47,135 bases of DNA from Bacteroidales bacterium (lineage in GTDB: Bacteria > Bacteroidota > Bacteroidia > Bacteroidales > UBA932): the NCBI GenBank assembly GCA_024689525.1, contig JAILDI010000091.1, positions 1 through 47,135 on the forward strand, in the 5' to 3' direction. The notes below the pieces were generated by a model. It was not told the DNA's origin and searched no databases. It saw only the letters and a list, made by a program, of their open reading frames with translations. A program made the position numbers and the translations under genes. Below are positions 16,420 through 26,140 of this stretch, piece by piece. Numbering within the stretch: position 1 is the stretch's first letter; every line of letters starts with the position of its first letter.

Positions 16420-17946
16420 TTATACTTTTTCCGCGCAGTTTATTCCGTCCAGGGCCGATGAGACGATTCCGCCGGCATAGCCGGCCCCTTCGCCGCAGGG
16501 ATATAGGCCAGGAACGTCCACATGCTCAAGCGTTTCCGGGTCCCTTGGAAGGCGTACCGGGGACGATGTGCGGGACTCCGTACCAAGCAGCAGGGCGTCG
16601 TTGGTATAGTAGCCGTGCATCTGGCGATCAACCTGAGGGAATGCACGCCTGAGGCGCATGGAAACGTGCTCAGGGAGCAGTTCATGCAGGGGTGAAGACA
16701 GTGCCCCGGGATGGTAGCTAGTTTTTGGAAGGTCTTTGGAGACGATGCCCCTGCAGAAGTCTTTCATCCTCTGCGCCGGGGCCGTGAAGGGATGCTTGCC
16801 GCCATGGGTACTGGCGTATTCATACATCTTCCGCTCAATATCCCTCTGGAAATCCATGAGGGCAAAAGGGCCGGTGTATTCCTCCGGCTGGTCTCCCGGT
16901 TCAATCTGGACGACGACTCCGGAATTGGCCCATTTTGAGTTGCGCGCAGCGTTGGACATGCCGTTCAGAACAACAGTCCCTTCTTCCGTTGAAGACGGGA
17001 CCAGGATACCGCCCGGACACATGCAGAAGGAGAACACTCCGCGGCCTTCCACCTGCTGTACGAAAGAGTATTCCGCCGTTGGCATAAACGGCTGGTACTT
17101 ACCATGATACCTTATCTGGTTGATCATCCACTGTGGGTGCTCTACGCGGACTCCAAGGGCAAAACCCTTGGCCTCTATAGCCCAGCCCCTGCGCTGGAAA
17201 ATCTCGTAGATGTCGCGCGCGGAATGACCGCTTGCAAGAATGACCCTGGAAGCCTTGTAGACAGTTTCTCCGCAGTGCACGGAAAATCCCGGCTCTATGT
17301 CCGTGACACGGCTGTCGAAATGGTACTCCCCTCCGTGGTCTTCAATGCATTTGCGTATATTCTTGACAATCTCCGGAAGCCTGTCCGTGCCAATGTGCGG
17401 ATGAGCGTCAATAAGGATGTCCGGATGCGCTCCAAAAGCCACCAGCTGGTGAAGGACCTCACGGATATCGCCGCGTTTTGAGGAGCGGGTGAAGAGTTTT
17501 CCGTCAGAAAAGGCGCCTGCGCCGCCCTCACCGTAACAGTAATTGGAGTCCGGATCCAGGACGCCGTCCATGGAGAGTTTTGCCATGTCCACCTTACGTC
17601 TTTCGACGTCCTTTCCGCGCTCCAGAATCACGGGTTTGAAACCCCTCTGCAGGAGCTTCAGCGAAGCGAACATTCCGGCGGGGCCGGCGCCTATCACAAT
17701 GACCGGTTCAGAGTCATGGACTTCCTGGTACGGAGCCACCTTGAAAGGGGTGAATTCTTCACCCTGGCGATAGGCCTGGATACGGTATCTGTATAGTATC
17801 TCCTGGCGGGCATCGACACTGCGGCGGACCACTTCAATATGGCCAATCTTATCTGGCTTGACGCCAAGTGCTTTAGCGGCAGCTGCCTCAAGCTCCGCTT
17901 TAGGTATTTCCCTGCCTATTTTTACGGCCAGTTCGAACTCTTTCAT
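16420..17946 (-). CDS. FAD-dependent oxidoreductase of unknown substrate
   Basis: The 508-residue protein has an N-terminal domain of about 85 residues, then the dinucleotide-binding motif VIVIGAGPAGMFASLKLLQRG followed by VILERGKDV, characteristic of FAD enzymes. Later segments include CYGEGGAGAFSDGKLFTR, LASGHSARDIYE and a C-terminal GEGAGYAGGIVSSALDG that completes the FAD site. This set is that of a widespread uncharacterised flavoprotein family often labelled NAD(P)/FAD-dependent oxidoreductase. ATG at 17944-17946 is chosen because it follows the tsaD stop by 4 nt, whereas the longer frame starts inside tsaD. Its substrate cannot be told from the sequence. Confidence 0.88.
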   Translation of the reverse strand: MKEFELAVKIGREIPKAELEAAAAKALGVKPDKIGHIEVVRRSVDARQEILYRYRIQAYRQGEEFTPFKVAPYQEVHDSEPVIVIGAGPAGMFASLKLLQRGFKPVILERGKDVERRKVDMAKLSMDGVLDPDSNYCYGEGGAGAFSDGKLFTRSSKRGDIREVLHQLVAFGAHPDILIDAHPHIGTDRLPEIVKNIRKCIEDHGGEYHFDSRVTDIEPGFSVHCGETVYKASRVILASGHSARDIYEIFQRRGWAIEAKGFALGVRVEHPQWMINQIRYHGKYQPFMPTAEYSFVQQVEGRGVFSFCMCPGGILVPSSTEEGTVVLNGMSNAARNSKWANSGVVVQIEPGDQPEEYTGPFALMDFQRDIERKMYEYASTHGGKHPFTAPAQRMKDFCRGIVSKDLPKTSYHPGALSSPLHELLPEHVSMRLRRAFPQVDRQMHGYYTNDALLLGTESRTSSPVRLPRDPETLEHVDVPGLYPCGEGAGYAGGIVSSALDGINCAEKV

Positions 17947-17950
17947 AGGC

Positions 17951-18973
17951 CTAGAAATCTGCCATTCTGGAGACCGGTGCAACGTCCAGCGGGGCGCGTA
18001 TTCCGGCCTTGTATGCGAACCATCCCGCGACGGCTATCATGGCCGCGTTATCGGTGGTGAATTTGAACTCCGGAAGGTAGGTGTTCCAATGCCTTTTCTT
18101 CCCCTCCAGAAGTATCCTTTCGCGGAGGCCGCTGTTGGCTGAAACACCGCCCCCTATTGTTATCTCCCTTATGCCCGTTTCCTTAGCTGCGCGGATGAGC
18201 TTTTTCATGAGGATGTCTATGAGCGTTTTCTGGAAACTTGCGCACAGGTCTTCCTTGTTTTTCTCCAAAAAGTCAGGGTCAACGGCTATCTGGTCCCTTA
18301 CAAAATACAGAAGCGATGTCTTGATACCGGAGAAACTGTAATCCAGACCCTGGATGTTGGGCTTTGCGAAGGTAAAACGGCTGGGGTCACCCTGCTTTGC
18401 AAGGCGGTCAATGACCGGCCCTCCGGGATAGCCAAGGCCCAGCATCTTGGAGCATTTGTCGAATGCTTCGCCAACGGCATCGTCAATGGTCTGGCCCAGG
18501 ATTTCGTATTCCAGGGGGCCTGTGACCTTGACTATCTGGGAATTGCCGCCGGAAACAAGGAGGCAGAGATACGGGAACGAAGGCTCACGTACGGGCACGC
18601 CTTCCTGCCTTATGAAATTGGCAAGGATATGGCCCTGGAGATGGTTTACCATGACCATGGGAATATCCAGCGACAGTGACAGAGCTTTTGCGAACGACGT
18701 TCCCACAAGCAGCGACCCAAGCAGCCCCGGCCCCCTTGTAAAGGCTATGGCCGTAAGGTCCTCAGGCTTTACGCCAGCCTTCTTAAGCGCCTCAGACACA
18801 ACGGGAACGATGTTCTGCTCATGGGCACGGGAAGCCAGTTCCGGGACCACTCCGCCGAAGTCCTTGTGCACCTGCTGAGACGCAATTACGTTAGACAACA
18901 GGACGCCGTCACGGATAACGGCCGCCGAGGTGTCGTCGCAAGAAGATTCTATGCCAAGTATGATGTCTGCCAT
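17951..18973 (-). CDS. tsaD: tRNA threonylcarbamoyladenosine synthase subunit TsaD
   Basis: TsaD transfers the threonylcarbamoyl group to A37 of ANN-reading tRNAs together with TsaB, TsaE and TsaC. The 340-residue product begins ILGIESSCDDTSAAVI and has the metal-binding histidines in ASRAHEQNIVPVV (His at the HxxxH-type motif) and VMVNHLQGHILAN, plus LLVSGGNSQI and the IGGGVSANSGLRE segment. It is divergent from tamB. A TAACTTTG box lies 20 nt before the ATG, so this gene keeps a short leader. It heads an operon with the FAD oxidoreductase and the receiver/ATP-grasp gene. Confidence 0.97.
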   Translation of the reverse strand: MADIILGIESSCDDTSAAVIRDGVLLSNVIASQQVHKDFGGVVPELASRAHEQNIVPVVSEALKKAGVKPEDLTAIAFTRGPGLLGSLLVGTSFAKALSLSLDIPMVMVNHLQGHILANFIRQEGVPVREPSFPYLCLLVSGGNSQIVKVTGPLEYEILGQTIDDAVGEAFDKCSKMLGLGYPGGPVIDRLAKQGDPSRFTFAKPNIQGLDYSFSGIKTSLLYFVRDQIAVDPDFLEKNKEDLCASFQKTLIDILMKKLIRAAKETGIREITIGGGVSANSGLRERILLEGKKRHWNTYLPEFKFTTDNAAMIAVAGWFAYKAGIRAPLDVAPVSRMADF

Positions 18974-18993
18974 TTTTGGTCAATTACAACCTA

Positions 18994-19001
18994 CAAAGTT
19001 A
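18994..19001 (-). promoter_or_regulatory. tsaD operon -7 promoter box
   Basis: The minus strand reads TAACTTTG, ending 20 nt before the tsaD ATG. No convincing -33 TTTG is visible. Confidence 0.6.
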
Positions 19002-19050
19002 CGAAAAAATACTTTACTGCCTTCCACAACAATTTTTCAAAGATAATTTT

Positions 19051-19058
19051 TATCTTTG
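19051..19058 (+). promoter_or_regulatory. tamB-mtaB -7 promoter box
   Basis: TATCTTTG ends 6 nt before a GTG. The constant 6-nt spacing seen at other genes supports GTG at 19065 as the tamB start. Confidence 0.65.
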
Positions 19059-19064
19059 TAGTCT

Positions 19065-22000
19065 GTGAAGACTGCACTGAAAATACTGAAGGCGCTTGGA
19101 ATCGTCATTATGGTCCTGGTCCTGCTGGCTCTGGCAGGAGTCGTGGCCGTGCAGTCGCCAAAGGTTCAGGAAAAGCTTGGAAAGCGCGCCGTCAGGATGC
19201 TGGAAGGCAAAACGGACGCCGATATTTCCTTCTCCGAGGTAAGCATCCGCGTCCCGGAAGCAATTGTGCTTAAGGACGTTGTGGTCATTGACAAGGCTCC
19301 GCAGGTGGCGGGGGCGGACACCGTGGCAACCATCGGTCTCCTCACTGCCAAGTTCTCCGTCAAAGGCCTCACTAAAGGTGACGGAGCATATATCAGCCAC
19401 GCTTCCCTGCAGGACGCCAGCTTTGTCCTCGCGTTTGAAGAGGATCCCAATTCAAGTACCGGCACCAACCCAAGCTTCATGCGCATCTTCCGCCTCAAGG
19501 ACGAAGAAAGCGACAATAAGGGCTGGGGAAACATCCTCAGCGCCGGAAACCTTGACATCCGGAACTTCCGCTTCACTATGCTCAATCCATACGCTGAAAA
19601 GGTAACGGAAGATTACCCTGGAGTTATCGATTGGGACAACCTGCATCTGGACATAGACAGGCTCAAGGTCAGGCACCTGAAGATTAAGGACAGCTACATC
19701 CACGTCACCGTGGACACGCTTTCCATACATGAGAAGGACACGGGCCTCAGGCTTCTGGCCTCCGGAAAAGCCAGGGTTGGCAAGGAAAGGGTCAGGGTGG
19801 ACAATTTCCACGTCACGGACGGAGATTCGGACATATTCATGGACCGCTACCAGATGGACGGCCCCATAAAGAACTACGGTAAGTTCCTTGACGATATCCG
19901 CATCACCGCATCCATCCGCGAAGGCTCTGTCTATTCAATGGCCACGGCAAGTCATTTCGGCCCCAACATAGACAAAATGACCTTCAGGACCAGGCTGAGC
20001 GGCAAGGTGGACGGTTATGTAAGGGATTTTGAACTGGACGGACTCACGTTCAACGAGCTTGGAAGCGGCGTCAGCGGATGCGTAAGCGGAAGCATCTTTG
20101 ACGTGATGAACATCCAGCAGAGCCTCTTCGACCTCAAGGTAAAGAGCCTCTCCTTCACCATGGACGGCATTTCCCGCTTTGTCAAGAGCGTGGCGCCTGA
20201 GACCAATCTGAACCTGAAAAAGATTGCAAAGGGAGAACGCTTCAACTTCAAAGGTACGGCCAAGGGGCCTCTCAACCGCCTGGGCGTGAACGGAAAGATA
20301 TCGTCAGGAATTGGCGGAATCAATACCGGCCTTACCCTCCGGAATACGGTGGATATACACAGGCCCATAATTATCGGCGGAGACATAAAGACCAGCGACC
20401 TGGATCTGGGCAAAATCCTTGATACAGAGTCCCTGGGGCCGCTTTCCCTCGAGTCCACCCTGCAGGCAACGCTTGGGAAGGAGACCGTCCTGGACACCAT
20501 CGCCCTCAAGATTTCCCGCCTGAATGCCTTGAATTACGACTACACCGGCATATCGGCAAACGGAAACTACCGGGAGAATGCCTTCAACGGTAAAATCGTG
20601 TCCAACGATCCAAACCTTGACTTCCTCTTCGAGGGTCTGTTCAACCTCTCCCCCAGGACCAACAACGCCCAGTACCGCTTCTACGCCCTCCTGGCCAATG
20701 CGGACCTTCATGCCCTGCATCTGGATTCCAGACCCACCTCCAGGATGCGTTTCTTCTCCAGCGCGGACTTCCTCAAAACCGCCCAGGGAGACATCCTGGG
20801 AGACATTAACGTCTCCGGCCTCACGCTGGACAGCGACACAGGCCGACACGACGTAGGCAGCATCAAGATCAGTTCCCACTCCAACGGAACGGACGTGTCC
20901 CGCATCCAGTTCGTATCGAATTTCCTCAAAGGCAGTTTCGTGGGCGAGAAGAACATTCTGGCATTCGTTAACGACATCCGCAATCTGACCATAGACAAGG
21001 AGCTCCCGGCGCTCACGAAGGAGCATGCAGATCCCTGGGACAAAAGCACTTACAACCTGAACATCCAGGTGCAGAAGGCCCAGGCGGTCCTGGATTTCTT
21101 CGCGCCCGGAGTGTACATCGCGGACGGATCCTCCCTCTCTGTAAAGGTGGACCACTTCGGAAAGGTTTCCGGCTCCCTGTCGTCTGATTTCCTGGCCTGG
21201 TCCGGGAAGTATCTCCGTGATGTGAACCTCAGCCTGGACAATGCTACAGGAGACCTTATGGCAAGGCTTGAAAGCTCCGCCATGTTCATATCGGGCGCAG
21301 AGCTAAGGAACAATTCCCTCAGCGTGAACGCACGTAACAACCGCCTGGCCGTAGGCTATGCCTTCGACAACGACACGGACAACGAAACCCGCGCGGAGGT
21401 CTACCTCACCGGTGACATTTCCCGTGACCGCAGCGGCCTTGGAATTGTCGCAAAAGCCCGTCCTTCAAACATTTACTACAACGGAGAAGGCTGGGGACTC
21501 AGTTCCGGGAACATAGAGATCAAGGGCGGCGACATCAAGGTCAACCGCCTTGTGGCAAGGCACGATGAGGAAGCCCTCCTGGTCCACGGCGGATTCTCCC
21601 AGACAAAGAAAGACACGCTCACGGTGAACATGGAGAAGTTCAACATGTCTCTCCTTGACAGTTTCACCGGAGCCAGCCCTGCCCTTGGCGGGAAAGCTAC
21701 CGGCAGTGCACTGGTGCTTTCTCCCGTATCCCCCGCCCCGGGTCTTCTGGCTTCAATAGTCTGCGAAGGGACCACCATCGACGGACACAATGCAGGAACG
21801 GTGAATCTGGAAAGCCACTGGAACACCGCTACACAGGCTTTCGACTTCTCCCTCAGCAACCGCCTTGAGGCCATTAACAACCTCACTGTAGGAGGCTACA
21901 TCAAGCCTTCCACGAAGGAAATAAACGCCACTGCAAAGCTTCTGAGGCTGGATCTTGGCTATTCATCGTTCATCCTCGACTCCGTCTTCTCAAGCCTTGA

Positions 22001-23687
22001 AGGCGCCATAAGCGGAGAGGTGGGAATAGGCGGAAAGTATGACGATATCCAACTCTCCAGCCGCGGCCTTCACATAGACGACTGCATCCTGGAGGTGGAT
22101 TTCACCCGCGTACCCTACAGCGTAGCAGGAAACCTTTCCCTGGACAACTTCGGACTGCATTTTGACGATGTCACCCTGTCGGACAACAGCGGCGGAACCG
22201 GAAACGTGACCGGCAGCGTCCTGTGGGGCGGGTTCAAGAACATCGGCCTGGATACCCATGTGAATTTCAACCGCATGCATGTGATATCGCTGGAGCGCGG
22301 CACCAACAGTACCCTCTACGGCGACGTCTACGCCACCGGCCGTGTTGACCTTCTTGGCCCCCTGCATTCCATCAACCTTGACGTGGATGCGGAAACCTCC
22401 GGCGCCGGCAATGTGCACATTCCCATATCGTCCTCAGGCTCAAGCCGTTCCACTCAGCTCCTGACCTTCGTGGAGCCGCCCAAGGATGCGGACCCTGCAT
22501 ACATGGAAATCATCAACGGAGGCACCAAGGAAGTGACTCAGAGGGCCAGCAACCTGAACGTACACCTGAAGATGACCGCCACCCCGGACGTCGCCCTTTT
22601 CATCGAACTGGGTGACGACAATTCCCTGAACGGTTCCGGCTCCGGCACCATAGAACTGGAAAGCATAGCTTCCCAGAATCTCCTTACCCTGAACGGTGAC
22701 TACACATTCACCCAGGGCAACTTCCACTTCAGCGCCATGGGCCTTGTGAGCCGTGACTTCACCATCCTGGACGGCAGTACGGTACGCCTGAACGGCGATA
22801 TCTGGGACACGGACCTGAATGTGAACGGCATGTACACCACAAAGGCCTCCCTGGCCTCCCTCATTGCGGATGAAACGGCCACTACACGCCGCACAGTGGA
22901 GTGCAAACTGAGCCTGTCAGAGAAGCTGAGCAACCCGCTCCTGGGCTTCTCCATTGAGGTTCCGGACCTCAATCCGGCCACCCAGGCCCTTGTGGAAAGC
23001 GCCCTCAATACGGAGGACAAGATGCAGAAGCAATTCCTTGCCCTCCTGGTCACCGGCAACTTCCTCCCTGAGGACGATACCGGTATCACCCAGACCGGCA
23101 CCTCCACGCTGTTCTCCAACGTGACGGGTATCATGGCAAGCCAGATCAATACCATTTTCCAGAAGCTTGACATCCCTGTGGACGTGGGTCTTAACTACCG
23201 AACAAACGAGACCGGCAACGACCTCTTTGACGTGGCTCTGTCCACCCAGCTGTTCAACAACAGGGTCATAGTGAACGGATCCTTCGGCAACAGGCAGTAC
23301 AAGTCCACCGGATCCACCGACATGGTGGGCGACGTGGACGTGGACATCAAGCTCGACAGGGAGGGAACTTTCAGGGTGAACCTGTTCTCCCATTCCGCCG
23401 ACGACTACACCAACTATCTCGACTACTCCCAGAGGAGCGGCGCGGGTATCAGTTATCAGAAGGAGTTCAGCACCTTCGGGGAGCTTATACGCAGCATCTT
23501 CCGCAAGCAGCAGCCGAGGCCGGCGGAACAGCCCCGGCGCACCGGTCCGGGAAAGACGGAGAACGTGGAAGCCTCGGTGACGACCGGCGGGGAAGGCCGC
23601 CGCGAAAGGGCACGTGAAGGCCGCCGCCGCGGGACGGGCCCGTTCGGCAGGCAGAGGGAGATGAAAGAGATACGCATAGAAGAATGA
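19065..23687 (+). CDS. tamB: TamB-like translocation and assembly module protein
   Basis: TamB-type proteins span the periplasm as a long beta-taco and help lipid transport and outer-membrane protein assembly with an Omp85 partner. The 1540-residue product has one N-terminal membrane anchor (LGIVIMVLVLLALAGVVAV, residues about 12-30), a very long repetitive strand-rich body and the conserved C-terminal DUF490 region (NGDYTFTQGNFHFSAMGL, and LNYRTNETGNDLFDVALSTQLFNNRV cut short here: NDLFDVALSTQLF). The last 60 residues are rich in Arg, Gly and Pro. The start is GTG, 6 nt from the promoter. The stop overlaps mtaB by four bases. Codon use shifts near the 3' end (see findings). Confidence 0.93.
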   Translation: MKTALKILKALGIVIMVLVLLALAGVVAVQSPKVQEKLGKRAVRMLEGKTDADISFSEVSIRVPEAIVLKDVVVIDKAPQVAGADTVATIGLLTAKFSVKGLTKGDGAYISHASLQDASFVLAFEEDPNSSTGTNPSFMRIFRLKDEESDNKGWGNILSAGNLDIRNFRFTMLNPYAEKVTEDYPGVIDWDNLHLDIDRLKVRHLKIKDSYIHVTVDTLSIHEKDTGLRLLASGKARVGKERVRVDNFHVTDGDSDIFMDRYQMDGPIKNYGKFLDDIRITASIREGSVYSMATASHFGPNIDKMTFRTRLSGKVDGYVRDFELDGLTFNELGSGVSGCVSGSIFDVMNIQQSLFDLKVKSLSFTMDGISRFVKSVAPETNLNLKKIAKGERFNFKGTAKGPLNRLGVNGKISSGIGGINTGLTLRNTVDIHRPIIIGGDIKTSDLDLGKILDTESLGPLSLESTLQATLGKETVLDTIALKISRLNALNYDYTGISANGNYRENAFNGKIVSNDPNLDFLFEGLFNLSPRTNNAQYRFYALLANADLHALHLDSRPTSRMRFFSSADFLKTAQGDILGDINVSGLTLDSDTGRHDVGSIKISSHSNGTDVSRIQFVSNFLKGSFVGEKNILAFVNDIRNLTIDKELPALTKEHADPWDKSTYNLNIQVQKAQAVLDFFAPGVYIADGSSLSVKVDHFGKVSGSLSSDFLAWSGKYLRDVNLSLDNATGDLMARLESSAMFISGAELRNNSLSVNARNNRLAVGYAFDNDTDNETRAEVYLTGDISRDRSGLGIVAKARPSNIYYNGEGWGLSSGNIEIKGGDIKVNRLVARHDEEALLVHGGFSQTKKDTLTVNMEKFNMSLLDSFTGASPALGGKATGSALVLSPVSPAPGLLASIVCEGTTIDGHNAGTVNLESHWNTATQAFDFSLSNRLEAINNLTVGGYIKPSTKEINATAKLLRLDLGYSSFILDSVFSSLEGAISGEVGIGGKYDDIQLSSRGLHIDDCILEVDFTRVPYSVAGNLSLDNFGLHFDDVTLSDNSGGTGNVTGSVLWGGFKNIGLDTHVNFNRMHVISLERGTNSTLYGDVYATGRVDLLGPLHSINLDVDAETSGAGNVHIPISSSGSSRSTQLLTFVEPPKDADPAYMEIINGGTKEVTQRASNLNVHLKMTATPDVALFIELGDDNSLNGSGSGTIELESIASQNLLTLNGDYTFTQGNFHFSAMGLVSRDFTILDGSTVRLNGDIWDTDLNVNGMYTTKASLASLIADETATTRRTVECKLSLSEKLSNPLLGFSIEVPDLNPATQALVESALNTEDKMQKQFLALLVTGNFLPEDDTGITQTGTSTLFSNVTGIMASQINTIFQKLDIPVDVGLNYRTNETGNDLFDVALSTQLFNNRVIVNGSFGNRQYKSTGSTDMVGDVDVDIKLDREGTFRVNLFSHSADDYTNYLDYSQRSGAGISYQKEFSTFGELIRSIFRKQQPRPAEQPRRTGPGKTENVEASVTTGGEGRRERAREGRRRGTGPFGRQREMKEIRIEE

Positions 23688-24931
23688 GAATAGCTTTCCT
23701 CACGCTGGGCTGCAAGCTCAATTACGCAGAGACATCCACGTACGAACGCGGTTTCGCAGCCGCGGGGCTGGAGATCGTGCCCTGGCGCGAGAAAGCCGAC
23801 ATATACCTCGTGAACACCTGCTCGGTCACTTCCACGGCCGACATGAAATCCAGGAACCTCGTGCGCAGATGCCACCGCCTCAACCCCGATGCGAAACTCA
23901 TCGTCACCGGGTGCAGCGCACAGCTCAGGCGGGAGGAACTGGAGGCCATCGAGGGCGTGGCGAAGGTGTTCGGAGCCGACGAGAAATCGCTCGTGGTTCC
24001 CGGAACCCTCGCCCTGGTCATCCCGGGATTCGTTCCCGGAAAGACGGACCCGGCGGCGGTCTTCGGCGCCTACAGCAGCGGGGAAAGGACGCGCTCGTTC
24101 CTCAAGGTGCAGGACGGCTGCGACAATTTCTGCAAATACTGCACTGTCCCCTACGCCAGGGGCAGGAGCCGGAACGTACCCGTCTGCGAATGTGTCCGAG
24201 GCGCCCGTGAGATAGCCTCCAAGGGCATCAGGGAGATAGTGCTCACCGGCGTCAACACCGGCGATTTCGGGCGTACGACAGGCGAGAGTTTCCTGGACCT
24301 GCTCAAGGCGCTCGACGCGGTGGAAGGCATAGAAAGGTACAGGATCTCGTCCATCGAGCCGAACCTTCTGACGGAGGATATCGTGGACTGGATCGCGTCC
24401 GGGACAAAGTTCCAGCCGCATTTCCACATCCCGCTCCAGACCGGCTCCGACGTGATGCTGGAGAAGATGGGACGCAGGTACACCACCGCTTTCTTCGCGG
24501 ACAGGATAGACTATATCAGGAAAAAGCTGGAGGCCCCCGGGAAGCCCCTGGTGTTCTTCGGCATAGACGTGATGGTCGGGCTGCCCGGCGAGACGGAGGA
24601 GCTCTTCAGGGAGACGGTGGATTTCATCACCCGCATCCATCCAGCATTTATCCACGTATTCCCCTACTCCCGCAGGCCGGGCACGCCGGCGGCGGAAATG
24701 CCGGGGCAGGTCAGCGCTGCCGAGAAGGCGCGCAGGGTCGCCGTGCTGGAAGAACTGTGCGCGCGCTTCCACGAAGGTTTCCGCGAGGCCAACAAAGGCG
24801 TACGCGAACGCGTGCTGTGGGAATCGTCCGACAGGAACGGACGCATGGAAGGCTATACGGGCAACTACATCAGGCTCGAGCGCCCCTATGACGGGGAGCT
24901 GGCCGGAAAGATCTGCGACGTGGTGATCTAG
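23684..24931 (+). CDS. mtaB: tRNA (t6A37) methylthiotransferase MtaB
   Basis: MtaB is a radical-SAM enzyme that adds a methylthio group to t6A37 of tRNA. The 415-residue product has the UPF0004 cysteines in TLGCKLNYAE, VNTCSVTSTAD and TGCSAQLRR, the radical-SAM cluster motif in GCDNFCKYCTVPYARG (CxxxCxxC), and a TRAM-like C-terminus. The GCKLN and NTCSVT variants are those of MtaB rather than MiaB or RimO. TsaD, which makes its substrate, is encoded divergently next to tamB. The ATG overlaps the tamB stop (ATGA). The stop codon shares the palindrome CTAG with the stop of the convergent metallohydrolase gene. Confidence 0.94.
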   Translation: MRIAFLTLGCKLNYAETSTYERGFAAAGLEIVPWREKADIYLVNTCSVTSTADMKSRNLVRRCHRLNPDAKLIVTGCSAQLRREELEAIEGVAKVFGADEKSLVVPGTLALVIPGFVPGKTDPAAVFGAYSSGERTRSFLKVQDGCDNFCKYCTVPYARGRSRNVPVCECVRGAREIASKGIREIVLTGVNTGDFGRTTGESFLDLLKALDAVEGIERYRISSIEPNLLTEDIVDWIASGTKFQPHFHIPLQTGSDVMLEKMGRRYTTAFFADRIDYIRKKLEAPGKPLVFFGIDVMVGLPGETEELFRETVDFITRIHPAFIHVFPYSRRPGTPAAEMPGQVSAAEKARRVAVLEELCARFHEGFREANKGVRERVLWESSDRNGRMEGYTGNYIRLERPYDGELAGKICDVVI

Positions 24932-25791
24932 CCTCCTATCACGAGGCCGTCGTATGCCGGATGGACGTGTTCCGGCAGCATTTTCTCAAACTCCGAATAT
25001 TTCGGAAGCAGATGGGAAATGTGCGTGATGTACGATTCCTTCGCCCCTACCCTCTCGAAGAAATCCAGGCACTCCTGCAATGACGGATGGGAATGGTGCT
25101 GGCCCACTTTGACGCATCCCAGCGTCACGGCATCCAGCCCCTTGAGCTTTTCGTACTGGTCCTCCTCCAGCAGATTGATGTCGGTGAGGTAGGCTATGTT
25201 GCCGAAGCGGTAGCCAAGGACGGAGAGTTTCTTGACCTTGTGGTGCCAGCCCTGGATGGGGACTATCTCCACCGGAGTGTCCTCGGTGCTCTTGGGCGGG
25301 AAATGGCGGAAGCCGAAGCCGCGTTCCCATTCCAGCCAGTCCTCTATGGCGTTGGAATGCACCAGGAAGGGATGCGAGCCGTCTATGTTGTGGACGTGGA
25401 ACTCGGGAGCGCCCTGGTATTTGACTTCCACGAACGCATACGGGTACTCCCCTTTCAGGGTGTCCTCCACGTATTTCTCGCAGTAGATGTTGATGGGATG
25501 GTGCTCGATCAGGTTGAACGCCCTCACGTCGTCCAGGCCTCCGGTGTGGTCCTTATGGTTGTGGGTCAGGAGGATGGCGTCTATGTGGCGGACGTCCTGC
25601 CGCAGCATCTGGTAGCGGAAATCCGGGCCGGCGTCCACGAGTATGGTGAGCCCGCAGTATTCCACCAGCACGGAAGCGCGCAGCCGTTTGTCGCGCGGGT
25701 CCGCGGACTTGCAGACCTCGCAGTCGCATCCTATCATCGGCACGCCCTGGGAGGTGCCGGAACCGAGGAACGTGAGTTTAGCCTTATTCAT
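24928..25791 (-). CDS. MBL-fold metallohydrolase (PhnP-like)
   Basis: The 287-residue protein has FLGSGTSQGVPMIGCDCEVC at the N-terminus, a layout shared with PhnP-type phosphodiesterases in which the cysteine pair can bind an extra zinc. The metal motif is LLTHNHKDHTGGLDD (HxHxDH), with further ligands in VLGYRFGNIAYLTDIN and ITHISH. PhnP cleaves cyclic phosphodiesters such as ribose 1,2-cyclic phosphate, but no phosphonate genes are near, so the substrate is unknown. ATG at 25789-25791 is used because the upstream codon is TTG; it overlaps folB by 8 nt. It is the last gene of the rsmI-like - folB operon. Confidence 0.9.
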   Translation of the reverse strand: MNKAKLTFLGSGTSQGVPMIGCDCEVCKSADPRDKRLRASVLVEYCGLTILVDAGPDFRYQMLRQDVRHIDAILLTHNHKDHTGGLDDVRAFNLIEHHPINIYCEKYVEDTLKGEYPYAFVEVKYQGAPEFHVHNIDGSHPFLVHSNAIEDWLEWERGFGFRHFPPKSTEDTPVEIVPIQGWHHKVKKLSVLGYRFGNIAYLTDINLLEEDQYEKLKGLDAVTLGCVKVGQHHSHPSLQECLDFFERVGAKESYITHISHLLPKYSEFEKMLPEHVHPAYDGLVIGG

Positions 25792-26140
25792 TTTCAATGG
25801 TTACCGAAGACCACTCCGCCTTGCCGGAGACGGGAGGGTTGTGTTTGGAAAGCCGCACGCTCACGTGGCTGAACTGCGGGAAAGCGGCCGTGACCGCACG
25901 CACGATACGCGCACACGCGTGCTCGATAAGATTGGAGGGCTCAGCCATCTCCGCTGCGATGACGTCATAGACCGCGGCATAGTCCACTGCATCAGCAAGG
26001 TCGTCCGACACCGCGGCGGCATCCACGTCGCAGACTCCGCTGAAGTCCACCACGAAGAGATTGCCGTTCTCGCGCTCTTCCGGCAGGCAGCCGTGGAAGG
26101 CGTGGAATTCGAGGCCCCTGAGTTCTATCTTTCCTTTCAT
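25784..26140 (-). CDS. folB: Dihydroneopterin aldolase
   Basis: FolB splits dihydroneopterin to 6-hydroxymethyl-dihydropterin in folate synthesis. The 118-residue product has the standard length and the key sequence IELRGLEFHAFHGCLPEERENG, with the HAFHGCLPEE substrate loop, then DDLADAVDYAAVYDVI and the NLIEHACARI helix, whose Glu and surroundings bind the pterin. It sits between the rsmI-like gene (start touching that stop codon) and the MBL gene (8-nt overlap), so it is translated within one operon. No other folate gene is in the window. Confidence 0.94.
   Translation of the reverse strand: MKGKIELRGLEFHAFHGCLPEERENGNLFVVDFSGVCDVDAAAVSDDLADAVDYAAVYDVIAAEMAEPSNLIEHACARIVRAVTAAFPQFSHVSVRLSKHNPPVSGKAEWSSVTIENE

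Noticed and set aside
20304..21155. 283-codon minus frame inside tamB
   Set aside because: It is antisense to the conserved body of tamB and has no family motif.
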